This document shows positions 48,016 to 59,189 of a stretch of 64,000 nucleotides of DNA, one piece after another. The stretch is from Tupaia tana. Lineage: Eukaryota; Chordata; Mammalia; Scandentia; Tupaiidae. A program made the position numbers and the translations under genes. The notes beneath the pieces were generated by a model that was not told the DNA's origin, searched no databases, and saw nothing but the letters and a program-made list of their open reading frames with translations. Each line of letters opens with the position of its first letter. Position 1 is the first letter of the stretch. Location: assembly GCA_026018925.1 (NCBI GenBank), contig JAKSZU010000031.1, positions 13,967,649-14,031,648 on the forward strand. Reading direction: 5' to 3'.

Positions 48016-48765
48016 GTGGAGACATATATTCAGTATTGACTTTGCCGACGGTCAGTCTAGTCAGTTAAAATAAAGTGAGTTATGAAGAGATTTTCTGTGT
48101 TATGATGCCAGCGAAATGACTTAATACTTGCAGGCATAAAAGATTATGAATCTAAGTGTCTTCAAACATTACTTTGTAGTATCTAAAAGAAAGACTAACA
48201 ATTCTTTCACCCACGAAATGCAATTATCCTTACAGAACAATGATTAAGTAAAAGAAAAGTTACAACTGGTCATATCTTAATGAGTACAAGGGAGGAATGA
48301 ATGATCTTAAAGAGTGCCCAAGGACCGCATGGCCGACTCACCACACGTGTCCTCGCTCCGGTACAGCCTGGCCGTGCCTCTGTCTAGGTAGCTGTGAGTG
48401 GATTCAGTGCTTTTGGAGCTCCCAGATTTCCGTGTGGGTCTGTCTAACGTACACAGAAATAGCAGCTGTCACTGCTCTTAGGTCTGTCTCCCAAGCCCTG
48501 GAGTGACATCTGCCTTTGTAAAGCTTGTCACGGGCGGAAACGCACCCGGAGAGGAAGGCTCCTTGCCGCATGCTCAGCCCCCGGAGTCAGACAGCCGTCA
48601 GTGTGAGCCCGTGACACTCGGGGACACGGAGGTGTGATCTGGCATGCATTTTAACACTTGCGTTTTATTTTATCATTTATCTCCCTTATTTCTGTCACAG
48701 GTGGATCAGATGTGTGTTTGTGTGAACTAGGTTATGGACCAAATGTTGTTTTTACTATAAATAAT
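48016..48765. other. 5' flank of the olfactory receptor, no gene seen
   Basis: The non-coding first exon expected of an olfactory receptor gene cannot be recognised by eye. Confidence 0.4.
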
Positions 48766-48845
48766 GGTAAAAAGTTTGAAAAACACTGGTGTAGTAGCAA
48801 AGAAAGCAGGCTGTGAGGTCAGAAACCTAGCACCCAGCCCGCGGC
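48766..48845 (+). mobile_element. Probable MIR fragment
   Basis: GTGTAGTAGCAAAGAAAGCA followed by GGCTGTGAGGTCAGAAACCT follows the MIR core order (AGTGG...AAGAGCA...GGCTCTGGAGTCAGAC). Short and diverged. Confidence 0.4.
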
Positions 48846-49084
48846 GGTGGTTAATGCGCACCTTTTAGGTGTGGCTTACATCTCCAGGACTCGCTCACCT
48901 GCCTTGCTGTGTGGTGAAGACCATGAGTCTTCACCAATGTGTGTCCACACTTTATTAAGTGCAATACTTAACACTGTTTTCATAAAACACAGTGCTGTGT
49001 TTGACTTGGAGCTATCAGTTACTTACATTTTCTCCAGTTCATGTCCAAATATGAACAATGTCCTTGTGCTCTGCCAGAATTCTC

Positions 49085-49325
49085 ATGGTGGTCACTGTAC
49101 TGGATCCCTACACGGCCCACCATGATTTCAGTCCCTGACCCAGCGGCTTGAAAATCATGCTGGGTGCGGGTACATGCGTGCCGAAAATCCAGAGAGGAGA
49201 ACAAAAGAGATGGGACTGTGGCCTGGTCATTTGCTCCTGGGGGATGATTTCTTACTTTCCCTCTTTCTTCCTCTCTCAATATCTCTCTCTGGTGAGTACA
49301 CATGCCCTGTGGCAAAAAACAACAA
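49085..49325 (+). mobile_element. SINE type A, 5' truncated
   Basis: It starts within the tRNA-like part (GGTCACTGTACTGGATCCC) and runs to CCCTGTGGCAAAAAAC. Confidence 0.85.
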
Positions 49326-49344
49326 AAATTCTCAGGAGAATTAA

Positions 49345-49525
49345 TTTAAAAAATTATTTTGTTTAACTTTACATATTATTATTATTTTCCAGTTTTATTA
49401 GAGAGAGACAGAGGAAGAGAGAGAGGAAAAGTGAGAAAGCAAGCCACCAGGTTCATGACTTGAACTGTGGTTCGTCACGTGGGAGTCCAGCACCTTTAAC
49501 CACCACGCCACCTGCCAGTCCCTGA
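49345..49525 (-). mobile_element. SINE type B
   Basis: AAAAATTATTTTGTTTAACT to CACCTGCCAGTCCC. Confidence 0.92.
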
Positions 49526-50597
49526 TAATTAAATTTTCTTTCTGTTTATTTTGCCAGATCACTCAGATCACTTGACTTGAGTCTGATGTGAGTGATTTCA
49601 ATATTTTTATGCTGGTACATACATATTTTTAACTAATGGAAGTGTCCGCCAATGCAAACAGTACACCTGTTTTTCACAAAAATGTATACCAATTATATTA
49701 GTATTAAACTGTGTCAATTTATGTACACATTTATTTTTAGTACATAACTTTGCATAAGAAACAACAGGCATGGAGTGGAGCAAAAAGATTAAATGGATTA
49801 GACGACAAAGAGCAGCCTCACCTATGTTAGACAATGTTGATATTCTAGAGTGGAGTCCTCTTGGCTTGCTCTTTCCTTCCCTCCGACCTCAGTGAGAATG
49901 GGCTTAGTGTGGGCACCCCCTCGGTGTTCAGCACTTCTCGACTCTCACAGATCCTGAGCACTCACTGTGTGTCTGATTAGAAGGGTCTCACATATTTTTA
50001 GATGCAGAAACCTGTTTTATTTTAAAATAACAGTTACAGAAGGGATCTTATTCTGTTTACAAACCTGTGGGGCTTGTTCTCCATTCCGATAATAAACCTC
50101 AGTGGACATTAGTTGTCAAGAGACACTAGAAAGTCTCTGGGGATATGCTTCCCCTGACATTCTTGCCTCAGTAAAGCGAAAGGGAAAATTTTGGCATCTG
50201 TTGTGGATAATGGACTCAGGGCTAGATGAGTCCTAAAAAAGATCAGTTTATCTCAACAATTTCATAGAACATTTCCTTGGAAAAAAGAAAACACTTAATA
50301 GACACAAAAATGAAAAGTTATCTGTTGCTGCTAATATACATGGTGATAGCTTTGACTTCACTGATATGTATTGTATTCATGCCTGGAAAAACATGTTGTA
50401 CATTGTAAAGATGTACAGTGATACAATAAAAAAGGCATGTATTCTATAAAAGTAGATGTTAAAAATTGATGAATACCTCTTTTTGCATATCCAAAAAAAT
50501 TTTCCTTGAATCATCAAGAAAAACAAAGACATCTATTTTTGTCATCAAGACCCAATTTTATTTTATTTACATTTTTTTTAAGAGAGTATTTCTTCGG
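49526..50597. other. AT-rich sequence, no gene seen
   Basis: Longest stretch in the AT-rich half without a SINE. No exon, pseudogene or named repeat is convincing. Confidence 0.45.
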
Positions 50598-50778
50598 GGC
50601 CAGCAGGTGGAGTGGTGGTTGAGGCACTGGATTCCCACATGGTCAACTTTGGTTCCAGTCTCAGACCTGCAGCTTGCTCTCTTACCTTTCCTCTCTCTCT
50701 CTCTGGTGAACACCTGTGCCCTATAGCAAATTAAAAATAATATTGATAAAAAAATTAAATAATTCTTTAAATTAAAAA
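50598..50778 (+). mobile_element. SINE type B-like with CTATAGCAAA end
   Basis: GGGGCCAGCAGGTGGAGTGG head and GCCCTATAGCAAATTAAAAA end with AT-rich tail. Confidence 0.9.
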
Positions 50779-50937
50779 ATATAGCATTTATTGAGGTTCT
50801 TGCTGTCATAAAGGGACTGTTACCCTTGTTCTACAGAGATGCAAGAGGCAGTCACCTTCTGAGGGGTATTAACAGTATTTAAGTCATTTGCAATGGTACG
50901 AAGCTGATATAGGACCAACGTAAGGTTTATATCTATA

Positions 50938-51020
50938 TAAAAATTTTTTGCTATAGGGCACATGCACTTGCCAGAGAGAGAGAGAGAGAGAGGGAGAGAG
51001 GGAGAGAGGGAGAGAGGGAG

Positions 51021-51051
<31 letters not shown>

Positions 51052-51152
51052 GAAAGAGAAAGAGAAAGGAAGCTATCAAGTCTGGAACTCAAACCACAGT
51101 CAACCATGTGGGAGTCCAGTGCCCTAACCATCATACCATCTGCTGGCCCCGT
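50938..51152 (-). mobile_element. SINE type A with GA microsatellite
   Basis: AATTTTTTGCTATAGGGCAC, an expanded GA/GAAA tract at 50,978-51,067, then CTCAAACCACAGTCAACCA and CATCTGCTGGCCCC. Confidence 0.88.
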
Positions 51153-51155
51153 CTA

Positions 51156-51380
51156 TATTTTTTTGGAGATAGGTTTGCTATAAGGTGTATGTACTTCTTG
51201 GAAAGACAGAAAGGGAGAAATCACCCCCTAGGGGAGATGGGCATGGCACAATCACTTCTCCTTCAGTCTCCTCTCGGGATTTTGGGCATGCACATATTGG
51301 TGCCTGGTCCATAACTTGAAATGCAGTCAGTGTGTGGGGGTTCAGTGCTGTAACCATCACGTGCATCTGCTGGTCCCCCT
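51156..51380 (-). mobile_element. SINE type A
   Basis: GGAGATAGGTTTGCTATAAG to TGCATCTGCTGGTCCCC. Confidence 0.9.
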
Positions 51381-51394
51381 CTGTTGGTTTTCTT

Positions 51395-51642
51395 CCTTTT
51401 TTTTGGAGAGGTTTTTGTTATAAGGTGCATATGCTCGCCAGAAAGACACAAAGCAAGAAATCACCACCCAGAAGGGATGGCCATGCTACAATCCCTTCTC
51501 CTCCATTCTTCTCTCAGGATCTTGGGCACAGATGCACACATGCCCGGCATGAGTTTTAAGCCACCGGGGCCTGGGATGCGAACCACGGTCGACCACATGG
51601 GAGTCCAGCGACATAGCCATTATGCTAACTGCTGGTCTCCCT
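51395..51642 (-). mobile_element. SINE type A with target-site duplication
   Basis: Minus copy flanked by CCCTCTGTTGGTTTT and CCCTCCGTTGGTTTT. Confidence 0.94.
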
Positions 51643-51903
51643 CCGTTGGTTTTTCACAGGGAGCCTAGAAGTTTGAAACTATGGGTTCAGAAGACCCTAC
51701 CTTTGCCTTTTCTCAGCAACTGCTTCACTTGCCTGTGCCCCAGGACCAGCACCAGGCCAACGATCTGATCCCATGTCCTTGGGGGATCGTCTGTCCTCTC
51801 TCTCTGTTCTCATTTCTGTTCTCATGTGCTCTGCATACTAGGGCTATAGTCATCTTCTGGTCTTTTCCTTTCTCTCTCTTTTAATTAAAAAAAATAGTTT
51901 TAG

Positions 51904-52155
51904 GGAACCAGCAGTTAGCATAATGGCTATGTCGCTGGACTCCCACGTAGTCGACTGTGGTTCGCGTCCCGGACCCGGTGGCTTAAAACTCACGTCGTGC
52001 GCGTGTGCATGCATGCCCAAGATCCCGAGAGGAGAATGTAGGAGAAGGGATTGCAGCATGACCATCTCCCCTGGGGGGTGATTTCTCGCTTTCTGTCTCT
52101 CTGTCTGTCTCTGTCTGGCAAGTGCACGCGCCCTATAGCGAAAACCTCTAAAAAA
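51904..52155 (+). mobile_element. SINE type A with target-site duplication
   Basis: Near-consensus plus copy flanked by AAAAATAGTTTTAG on both sides. Confidence 0.96.
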
Positions 52156-52564
52156 AAATAGTTTTAGATACATGAGTCCCTAAAAGCAGAGACCTTTCTC
52201 CAGCTGGAGACAGAAGAGATCCTTTTAGGGCCTGTCGCTGTAATTACGTCTGGAAAGTCCTTCTTGCCACATAAGTAGCATACGTGGAGTCTCCAGGTTT
52301 GTGGAAAAAGCATATTATAGAAAATTTATATAAGAATTTCCAGTTGTTTTGGCACCAAAATAAGCTTGTACGTTAATTCCATTTTCCACTCACTTTTTGA
52401 AGTCTCTGTATTTATTGGCTCCCAGGGTCAGGATGTGGATCTCTGGGGGCCACTCTGCCTACCGCACTGTGCTTGGTGTGCTAACCAAACCCCAGTTCTA
52501 GTGAAGGAGTATGAAGTTATGTCTTTGGGAGCTTAGGGAAAGACTCCAGAACATCTGTAGTGAG
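52156..52564. other. No gene seen
   Basis: The segment TCTGGGGGCCACTCTGCCTA (about 52,442) looks like part of an old interspersed repeat, not identified. Confidence 0.4.
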
Positions 52565-52725
52565 ATGATTTTTTAGTGATTTATTTGAACATATTTAAGT
52601 ATACGAAAATAGAATGAATATTATAAAGAAATCTATGTACCCATTACTCAATCTAAACAATTATTAATATTTTTCCAATCTTGATACATCTATTTTTCAC
52701 ACCCTGCTTTTTAGTTTGGATGGAT
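52565..52725 (+). mobile_element. Old L1 (L1M) 3' UTR fragment
   Basis: GTACCCATTACTCAATCTAA and ACAATTATTAATATTTTTCC follow the L1M 3' UTR signature (TACCCATCACCCAG...AACAATTATCAACATTTT). Confidence 0.5.
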
Positions 52726-52814
52726 CTTCAGAAAGAGAATACGTTATCAATGGAGACTAATTAGGCTTCATTTTTTTTAGGAATTATAATAGTTTTATAT
52801 GATACAGAGATAAT

Positions 52815-52915
52815 GTTTTAAAGTTTTTGCCATAGGGTACATATGCTTGCTAGAGGGGGACAGAGAAAGAGAGGGAAAGTGAGAACTCATCCTGGGGGGA
52901 TGATCACACGGCAAT
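52815..52915 (-). mobile_element. SINE type A fragment (minus)
   Basis: AAAGTTTTTGCCATAGGGTA and GAAAGTGAGAACTCATCC. It stops abruptly where a plus-strand fragment begins. Confidence 0.75.
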
Positions 52916-53115
52916 GGAGAAGAGATTGCTCTGTGGCCATCCCCTGGGGGTCATTTCTCACTTCCCCTCTGTCTGTCACTCTCTGCCTTGCTCCAGTGAG
53001 GACACACACTTTATGTCAAAAACCTTTAAAAAAAGGATTTCTCACTTTCCTTCTTACTGTCTCAGTCTCTTTCCATCAAGCGCACACACCCTAAGGCAAA
53101 AAACCTCTATAAAAA
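52916..53115 (+). mobile_element. SINE type A fragment (plus) with duplicated 3' end
   Basis: GGCCATCCCCTGGGGGTCAT, then two successive 3' ends: TTTATGTCAAAAACC and CCCTAAGGCAAAAAACC. Paired tail-outward with the preceding minus fragment. Confidence 0.75.
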
Positions 53116-53164
53116 CCCTGTGCCTTACATTATTATTTTTAAAACATTTTTATTCATTGTAATT

Positions 53165-53322
53165 ATTTTTATTATTTTATTTCATTGACGTTGACCAGAA
53201 AAAGACAGGGAGAGAGAAGGAAAGTGAGAAAGCAAGCTGCCAGGTCCGGGACTCGAACCACGGTCAGCCATGTGGGAGTCTAGCTGCCTTAACCACCAGG
53301 CCACCTGACTGCCCCACCTGTG
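53165..53322 (-). mobile_element. SINE type B
   Basis: GTTGACCAGAAAAAGACAGG to CACCTGACTGCCCC. Confidence 0.9.
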
Positions 53323-53904
53323 CCTTATTATTAATTAATATCCAGCAATTAGAAAAATCCATAGTGATAGACAAATATTATTAAAATAAGTATAACATTC
53401 CTATTTCTTTATATTCACTTAAAAGGGCAAACCAATTTTAAACATTTCAGATTAAGGTGGATATGATTATAATACATCTATATGTGAAATATAATAATAT
53501 TTTAGAATACTGATGGTGATTTAAATATTAGGGCTCCTAGCACCTTACACTTGTTATTTAAATTATTAATGTTCCATAATCTACAAATATATATGAAAAT
53601 ATTTTACAAGATGACTTTGAGAAATTTTTGATGATAAACTTGAAGACTGGAGTAAATCCTTTTTAAACAGGCTGCCTAATTTATAGCTACATTATTCCTG
53701 TAGTTATTTCACTATCATTTTATATTTCAGATTGAATTCTACCTTAGGTTGTTCTGAGTCTAAGTGAGGGTCTAGTAGGAATGAAATAAACTTCAGTGTG
53801 CTGTGGGAGGGCTTCGTGATGTCCAGGTTCTCGGGTTTCAGACAAGAACTGACCCGAACACTTGGGTGGAAAAGGAGAAGGTACTTTATTACCCACAGTG
53901 AAAG
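53323..53904. other. AT-rich sequence, no gene seen
   Basis: Strongly AT-rich until about 53,740. Nothing recognised. Confidence 0.4.
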
Positions 53905-54118
53905 TGCACTCCTGGGGGTAGTGGTTACGTGGCTGGACTCCCACATGGGCAGCCACGGTTTGAGTGCCCACATGGAGGCTGGAAATAGCAGGCCCACGAG
54001 TGAGATCCCAGGGAGCTGCGTCGTGGCCATCCCGGTGACTCCTCACCTTCTGTCTCTGTCTCTCCCTCTGTGTCTTGGCGGCGAGCACTGGCCCTATATA
54101 GAAAATCTCTCTTTAAAA
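53905..54118 (+). mobile_element. SINE type A, diverged
   Basis: GGGTAGTGGTTACGTGGCTG head, CGTCGTGGCCATCCC, GGCCCTATATAGAAAATC end. Confidence 0.8.
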
Positions 54119-54161
54119 AAAAGAAAAGAGGAAGAAGGGGCTGGCCTTAGAGTGACAGCTA

Positions 54162-54600
54162 CCTGATGCAAGACGGCAGCACCTCGGGCTCAGGAGTAGA
54201 AGCCCCTCGCAATTTCCGACTGTTGGAAGAACTCGAAGAAGGCACAGTTAGCTGGGGGTCGAGAAGATGACGGAGACATGACACTTACATGATGGACAGG
54301 GGTGATAATTGGGCCTCCCAGAACAATTTATGAAAGTAGGATGTGGACCTAAATACCCAGAAGCACCTCCCCTTTGTAAGAAAAATCAATGTGAATGGAA
54401 TTATCGGTTTTAATAGAGTGCAGTGGGCCCTAGAGCCATGTGGGGGCCGCCGAGTGGCAGAACTCCTATACCGTCAAAGTTACCCTGCAGGCGCTTCATG
54501 GGGGGTAGTGGTTACATGGGAGCACACGTTGTCTGGGACACATGAAGCTCCCTGGTCCCGGGAAGGGAAGGGCAGTGCTGCCGCACTTAATAGGAAGAAC
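54162..54600 (+). pseudogene. UBE2V1P: UBE2V1 processed pseudogene
   Basis: Intronless, degraded retrocopy of the ubiquitin-conjugating enzyme variant UBE2V1 mRNA. It starts with the GGCAGCACCTCGGGCTCAGG equivalent of the N-terminal MAATTGSG codons, then reads [14 protein letters not shown] deletion of eight codons (QKGVGDG region) follows, then TVSWG and several frame changes. Later pieces still match: TGTGGACCTAAATACCCAGA (CGPKYPE) and GTGGCAGAACTCCTATACCG (KWQNSYSI). Near 54,495 the copy is interrupted by foreign sequence, and ACATGAAGCTCCCT resumes the C-terminal KLP region. UBE2V1 is preferred over UBE2V2 from the N-terminus and the GFNRVQWALEP segment. Confidence 0.85.
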
Positions 54601-55854
54601 ACAGACCCTCCCCCGTGGGACTTACGCCATCTTCGTTTTCCACAGCAGTCAATTCTCTAGGCACATCTGGACATCAAAGTCCTGGGAAGGGAGCTCCCAG
54701 GCAAAGGCAGTTCATGTTAAGACGCTGAAAAATGATCCCAACGTTTTGTCCATTTGAGATCACCCTGCCAAGTGTAACCACTATCCACGTAGTTGAACAG
54801 TTGGGACCAAGAAAGTGTGTTTAAATTGATCCCCATCGTACCTGGGGGCACGTCTAACCCAGCTGTGAAAAGACACCTGCAGGCCCTCCTTTCTGCTGGC
54901 TGATCGGGCCTGGGCTCTGCCTTCTCCCTGGGCCTCCTCCTCGCCCTCCCTGCACAGCCCTCCAGCTGGGGTGCTCCTTAGAGCAGACGTGAAGGTTTCC
55001 GGTCGCAGCCTGTGGGGTCCTCCGCCTGCACCCCTGGTATCTTTTTCAGTCTTACCTGACCCCCCACTTCCAAGCCATCCCAGCCGCTCCCACGGCCCGG
55101 CCCGGCCCAGCCTGGATTGTGCCCCCTTCCCTCTGAAACTGGCCCTGGCGAGGCAGTCAGGGCCTCCCCACTTTATGGGGGGACGGGTGCTGCTTTTCCT
55201 CCCTGCGTCCCGAGTCCCTCGGGCACCGTCACCACCCGCCGCTTTCCACGGCGCCGCCCGCGGTGGCCGAGGCGGGAAGAGGCCCTGAGCTCCGGGGACC
55301 GCGCTCGGCGCAGCCGCGGGGCTGGGAGAGAGCGCGCCCTCCTGTCCGCGCCTCCGCGGTTTCGGGTTTTAGCTCAGGCGCGAGCACATGGGCAGAGCCG
55401 TCTCCGGGGACACTGACCTTCCGGCTCTATTAGCCGGGGCAGAGGAGCTCGGAGTCAGGCCGCGCAGACCCCGCGGGCTCAGCGCCCGAAGCTCCTGCCT
55501 GCGTGACCTCGGCCGGGTTTTCTGTCCAGTCCCTCGTCAGGTGCTCCCACCCCTTCCCACTTCTGCTGGACTCGTGCCTCACTGACACGAAGGACACCGT
55601 GCCCTCTGTCCTCGGGCTGCCATGTTGCGTCTTATCTCCATCCAGTTAATCAGGCCAGGAGACAGTGGCCTTGTTTCAGCTCGGATCTCTACGTTGATGG
55701 CATCGAATCACCAGGACACTGAGTCTGAGAGATTGTCCAGGACCGTGGCGGACGGGCGGGGTGGGGAGGGTCTGGGCGATTGCCGGGTGGTGAGGACCAT
55801 GGAAATAGCCAACTCTGCAAAATAATAATGAATGCGGTTTATATTGAGGACAAA
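54601..55854. other. No gene seen; CpG-rich patch at about 55,240-55,520
   Basis: GC rises sharply around 55,000-55,550 with many CpG. It could be a small CpG island, but no exon is supported. Confidence 0.4.
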
Positions 55855-56335
55855 ACGTCTGACTGTTTTTTCCTGTTTTCCAAAATCGTTTCAAAGGGAC
55901 TGGGGGGAGTCACACCCACAACCATTAACAGGCCATTTTCCCCTTCTTTCCTCAGCCTGCCCCTGGCACAGTGTCTGAGCTGTCTATCGTTAACCGGTTA
56001 CAGTCTATTCTCTTGCTAACCTCTTCTGGAGACACAGGACTTCCCTTTCCTTGAGATGCAGATTAAGTATTTCTTCAGGAATCTCTTCCCAGGACACAGA
56101 CCTCCCCTTCCAATCATTAACCTTGGAAATGTGAAACCACCAGCCTACAAGTCCCGGGTCCACACGTCCCGCCTCTTTGGGTCAGACCAAAGGAAATCTC
56201 TCCACTAATTTTGTTTGCCAGTCTCAAAAAAAACAAGTAAAAGGAACCCTGTAGCTGATCATCCTGGGAAAGGCATGTTGTGCCTCTTCTCTGTGCCTAG
56301 GTCATTCATGTTTTGCTTGGAAATAAATCGCATTA
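55855..56335 (+). mobile_element. LTR-like repeat, left arm of an inverted pair
   Basis: TCTGACTGTTTTTTCCTG, GAGTCACACCCACAACCATT, GAAATCTCTCCACTAATTTT, GAAAGGCATGTTGTGCCTC and GGAAATAAATCGC lie in the same order as in the reverse complement of 56,385-56,800. Length and an AATAAA near the end suggest a solitary LTR. Family not identified. Fossil. Confidence 0.5.
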
Positions 56336-56384
56336 ATTATTAATTTTTAGAATTGGTTATTTTCCGTCTACAAAATTTAAGCTA

Positions 56385-56800
56385 GAATTTTAGTGACTTA
56401 AGCCTGGAGAGGAGGCACAACATGCCTTTCTCAGGGTGATCAGGTACAGGGGTTGCTTTTATTTGATTTTGAGAGCGAGAGACACAGTTTGGAATTTAGT
56501 GAAGAGTTTCTCCCTTGGTCTTGCTGAACAAGGCAGGACAAGAGGAAGCAGGGGGCTTTTACAGTTTCAGGTTGGTGATTGAAAAGAAAGATCGCTCACA
56601 TCAGAAAGGAGTGGTTTTTTTTTTTATTTTTAACAAGGTTAGAGACTTAGTGTATATCACAAAGATGCGGCCCTGGGGCAGGATGCAGGAAGAGCCTTAT
56701 CAGGGATCAGTAGGGCCTGTTACTGTCTGTGGGCGTGACTCCTTCCCAGGCCCTCGGGAAAGGGCTTTGAAAACAGGACAAAGCAGTCAGACTGTCCCCA
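56385..56800 (-). mobile_element. LTR-like repeat, right arm of an inverted pair
   Basis: Reverse complement carries GTCACGCCCACAGACAGTAA, GAGAAACTCTTCACTAAATT and GAAAGGCATGTTGTGCCTCC, colinear with the left arm but diverged and with different indels. Fossil. Confidence 0.5.
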
Positions 56801-57290
56801 CCCTGGGTGCCACTGGGTGCCTGCGGGCGCCTTGGGAAGCCTATGCACGCCGAGTGCCAGGCCTCCCACAGTCTGAACCGCACAGAGCCGGCGCGCGAGT
56901 GTCCTTTTTCCACGCCCTCTGCCGAGGTGCCCTGGCTGCCGGACGCCTTGGGGCGCGTCCTCGTAGGACGGCCCGGAGCTTGGGGACAGCGACAGGGCGG
57001 GCTGGAAGCGCGCCGTGCGCCCGCGGGGCCGCTCTGCTCCTCCTCGGAAGAGCTCTGCAGCCTCGTCCACGCATCGCCTGGAGGCCTCGCCGCTCCCTGG
57101 GGCGCCCGGGGTTCCACCCGGCCTGGGGCTCGCGTCTGGGAGCAGGAGCGCGGGGACCGGCGGTCGGTCCCGCGAAGGGAGGTGCCGGCGCCACCTGCGT
57201 CCGTGTCTGCGCTTCCTCCTCCCGCGCAGGGCGAGTCCCGCGCACGGAAACGCGCCTTCAGAGCACGACGCCACGTAAGTCGAAATTCAT
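56800..57290 (+). promoter_or_regulatory. CpG-island-like sequence ending in a good splice donor
   Basis: About 490 bp very rich in CpG, isolated in AT-rich DNA, followed at 57,274 by CACGCCAC/GTAAGT, a strong plus-strand donor. This would fit a promoter with a first exon. Open frames on both strands overlap and are unrecognised, so coding content is not claimed. The left edge touches an LTR-like arm, which could instead explain the composition. Confidence 0.35.
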
Positions 57291-57694
57291 TATTTATGTC
57301 CAACCAGACTTCACTAGAAATGTTCTTCGTGTACTCAAATAATGTGTGAAGAACGTTTTCCTTTTGTCGACGGCGCCGCGTTGGGGGCATCCGGAGGGTT
57401 CGAGACCGCGGCCGCTCTTCGTGGACCTTGTTCTTCGGGAGTGACTGTGGATGTGGGAAGTGTCCGTGGCACTAGCTGCGAACCCTGGGGATCTCGAGCG
57501 TTAGTCCCAGCTTTTTATGTGATCAGTCTATTTCATTTTAGAGTCCACTTTGTTAATGTGCATTTCACAAGAAAATCACCCATTTCCTCTCGGCTTCTAG
57601 GTGGGTGCAATAGATTTCTCTTATTTAACTTAATTTTCCACAGCATTTTTAATCCTATGTACTTCTGGCATGTTTGCACCGATAATATATACTT
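57291..57694. other. No gene seen
   Basis: GC content falls quickly to AT-rich. No exon recognised. Confidence 0.4.
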
Positions 57695-57885
57695 AAAGAA
57701 TTATTTTATTTAGCTGTATTTATTTATTTATTTATTTATTCTAATTTGACCAGAGAGGGGCAGAGAAAGAGAGCAAGAAAGCACACCACCAGGTCTGGGA
57801 CTTGAACCATTGTCCGCCATGTGGGAGTCCAGCGCCCTCAACCACCATGCCACCTGCCGGCACCTCCACTGATATTTTAATATAA
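57695..57885 (-). mobile_element. SINE type B
   Basis: AAAGAATTATTTTATTTAGC to CACCTGCCGGC with TATT-type tail. Confidence 0.94.
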
Positions 57886-57977
57886 TTCTTAGCTTATCTT
57901 TGTTTTGATGGAGAGAAATGCCCTCCTTGAGAATTTCTCATGAATCAATGATCTTAAATTTAAAAAATTAATTTCTG

Positions 57978-58160
57978 CTAGGACCAGCAGGTGGTGTGGT
58001 GGTTAAGGTGCTGGACACTCCCACATGGCCGACTGCGGTTTGAGTCCCGGATCTGGTGGCTTGCTTTCTCACCTTCCCTCTTGCTCTCTGTATCTCTCTC
58101 TGGTCAAATTAAAATAAAAATGTACGAATAAATAAAATTAAGAATAAGTAATAAAAAAAT
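57978..58160 (+). mobile_element. SINE type B with target-site duplication
   Basis: GGACCAGCAGGTGGTGTGG head. TAATTTCTGCT flanks it on both sides. Confidence 0.95.
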
Positions 58161-58230
58161 AATTTCTGCTTACTAAGCCTTCTTTAGAGACAACCCCACT
58201 CTCAAATGTTTTATAAAGATTGTATTGTGC

Positions 58231-58497
58231 CGGGACCAGCAGTTAGTGTAATGGCTATGTTGCTGGACTCCCACGTAGTCGACTGCGGTTCGAGTCCCGG
58301 ACCCGGTGGCTTAAACTCACGCCGGGTGCGTGTACGTGCGTGCCTACGATGCCTACGATCCCGAGAGGAGAATGGAGAAGGGATTGCGGCATGGCCATCC
58401 CCCCTGGGGGGTGATTTCTCGCTTTCTGTCTCTCTATCTGTCTCGTGAGCACTCGCGCCCTATAGCGAAAACCTCTCCAAAAAAAAAAAAAAAAATT
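58231..58497 (+). mobile_element. SINE type A, near consensus
   Basis: CGGGACCAGCAGTTAGTGTA to CCCTATAGCGAAAACCTC and an A-run. ATTGTATTG / ATTATATTG flank it. Confidence 0.95.
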
Positions 58498-58502
58498 ATA
58501 TT

Positions 58503-58792
58503 GGGCCAGCTGGTGGTGTGGTAGTTTAGGGGCTGGTTCCACATAGCCATTAGCATGATTGAGTCGTGGACCTGGCAGCTTGAAAAACATGCTAGTCATG
58601 TGTGCATGTGTGCATGCTTAAACTCCCAAAAGGAGAATTAGGAGGAGAATGTAGGAGAGGGGATTTCAGTGTAGCCACTCTCTGGGTGAGATTTCTCACT
58701 ACCCCCTTCTCAGTGTAGCCACTCCCAGGGTGAGATTTCTCACTACCCCCTTCTCTCTGGTGATTGCATGTGCCCTATAGCAAAAAAGGAAA
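58503..58792 (+). mobile_element. SINE type A, diverged, with internal duplication
   Basis: GGGCCAGCTGGTGGTGTGG head, CCCTATAGCAAAAAAGG end. GTGTAGCCACTC...GGGTGAGATTTCTCACTA is present twice (from about 58,670 and 58,714). Confidence 0.85.
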
Positions 58793-58894
58793 AAGGTTAT
58801 GTTTGCAGACACACAGCCAAGACCATTTTCAAATTTGGATGAGATAGCTTTAAGCAAAACTTGAGAACCAGTTTTAAAAGATGGAACTGTGATT

Positions 58895-59137
58895 TTTTTG
58901 AGGTTTTTGCTCACTAAAGAGAGAGACAGATACAGAGACACTGAGAGGGAAAGTGAGAAATCAACCCCCAGGGGTGATGACCAAGCCACAGTCCCTGCTC
59001 CATTCTTCTCCCAGCATCATTGGCATGCCCGCACAGTCCCTGGCGTGATTCTCAACCCACTGGCTCCAGGACTTGAACCAGAGCTGGTCATAGTGAGTCC
59101 AGTGATGTAACTGCTGTGCCATCTGTTGGTCCCAGAA
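58895..59137 (-). mobile_element. SINE type A
   Basis: TTTGAGGTTTTTGCTCACTA to CATCTGTTGGTCCC. GAACTGTGATTTT flanks it on both sides as target-site duplication. Confidence 0.93.
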
Positions 59138-59189
59138 CTGTGATTTTAAAAAATGCCAACTATTGGTATTTCAGGATGCCTAAAGACAT

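Noticed and set aside
56515-57342. 275-codon plus frame and 227-codon minus frame
   Set aside because: They overlap on opposite strands in a CpG-rich patch and match nothing known to me. Kept only as a possible promoter or first exon.
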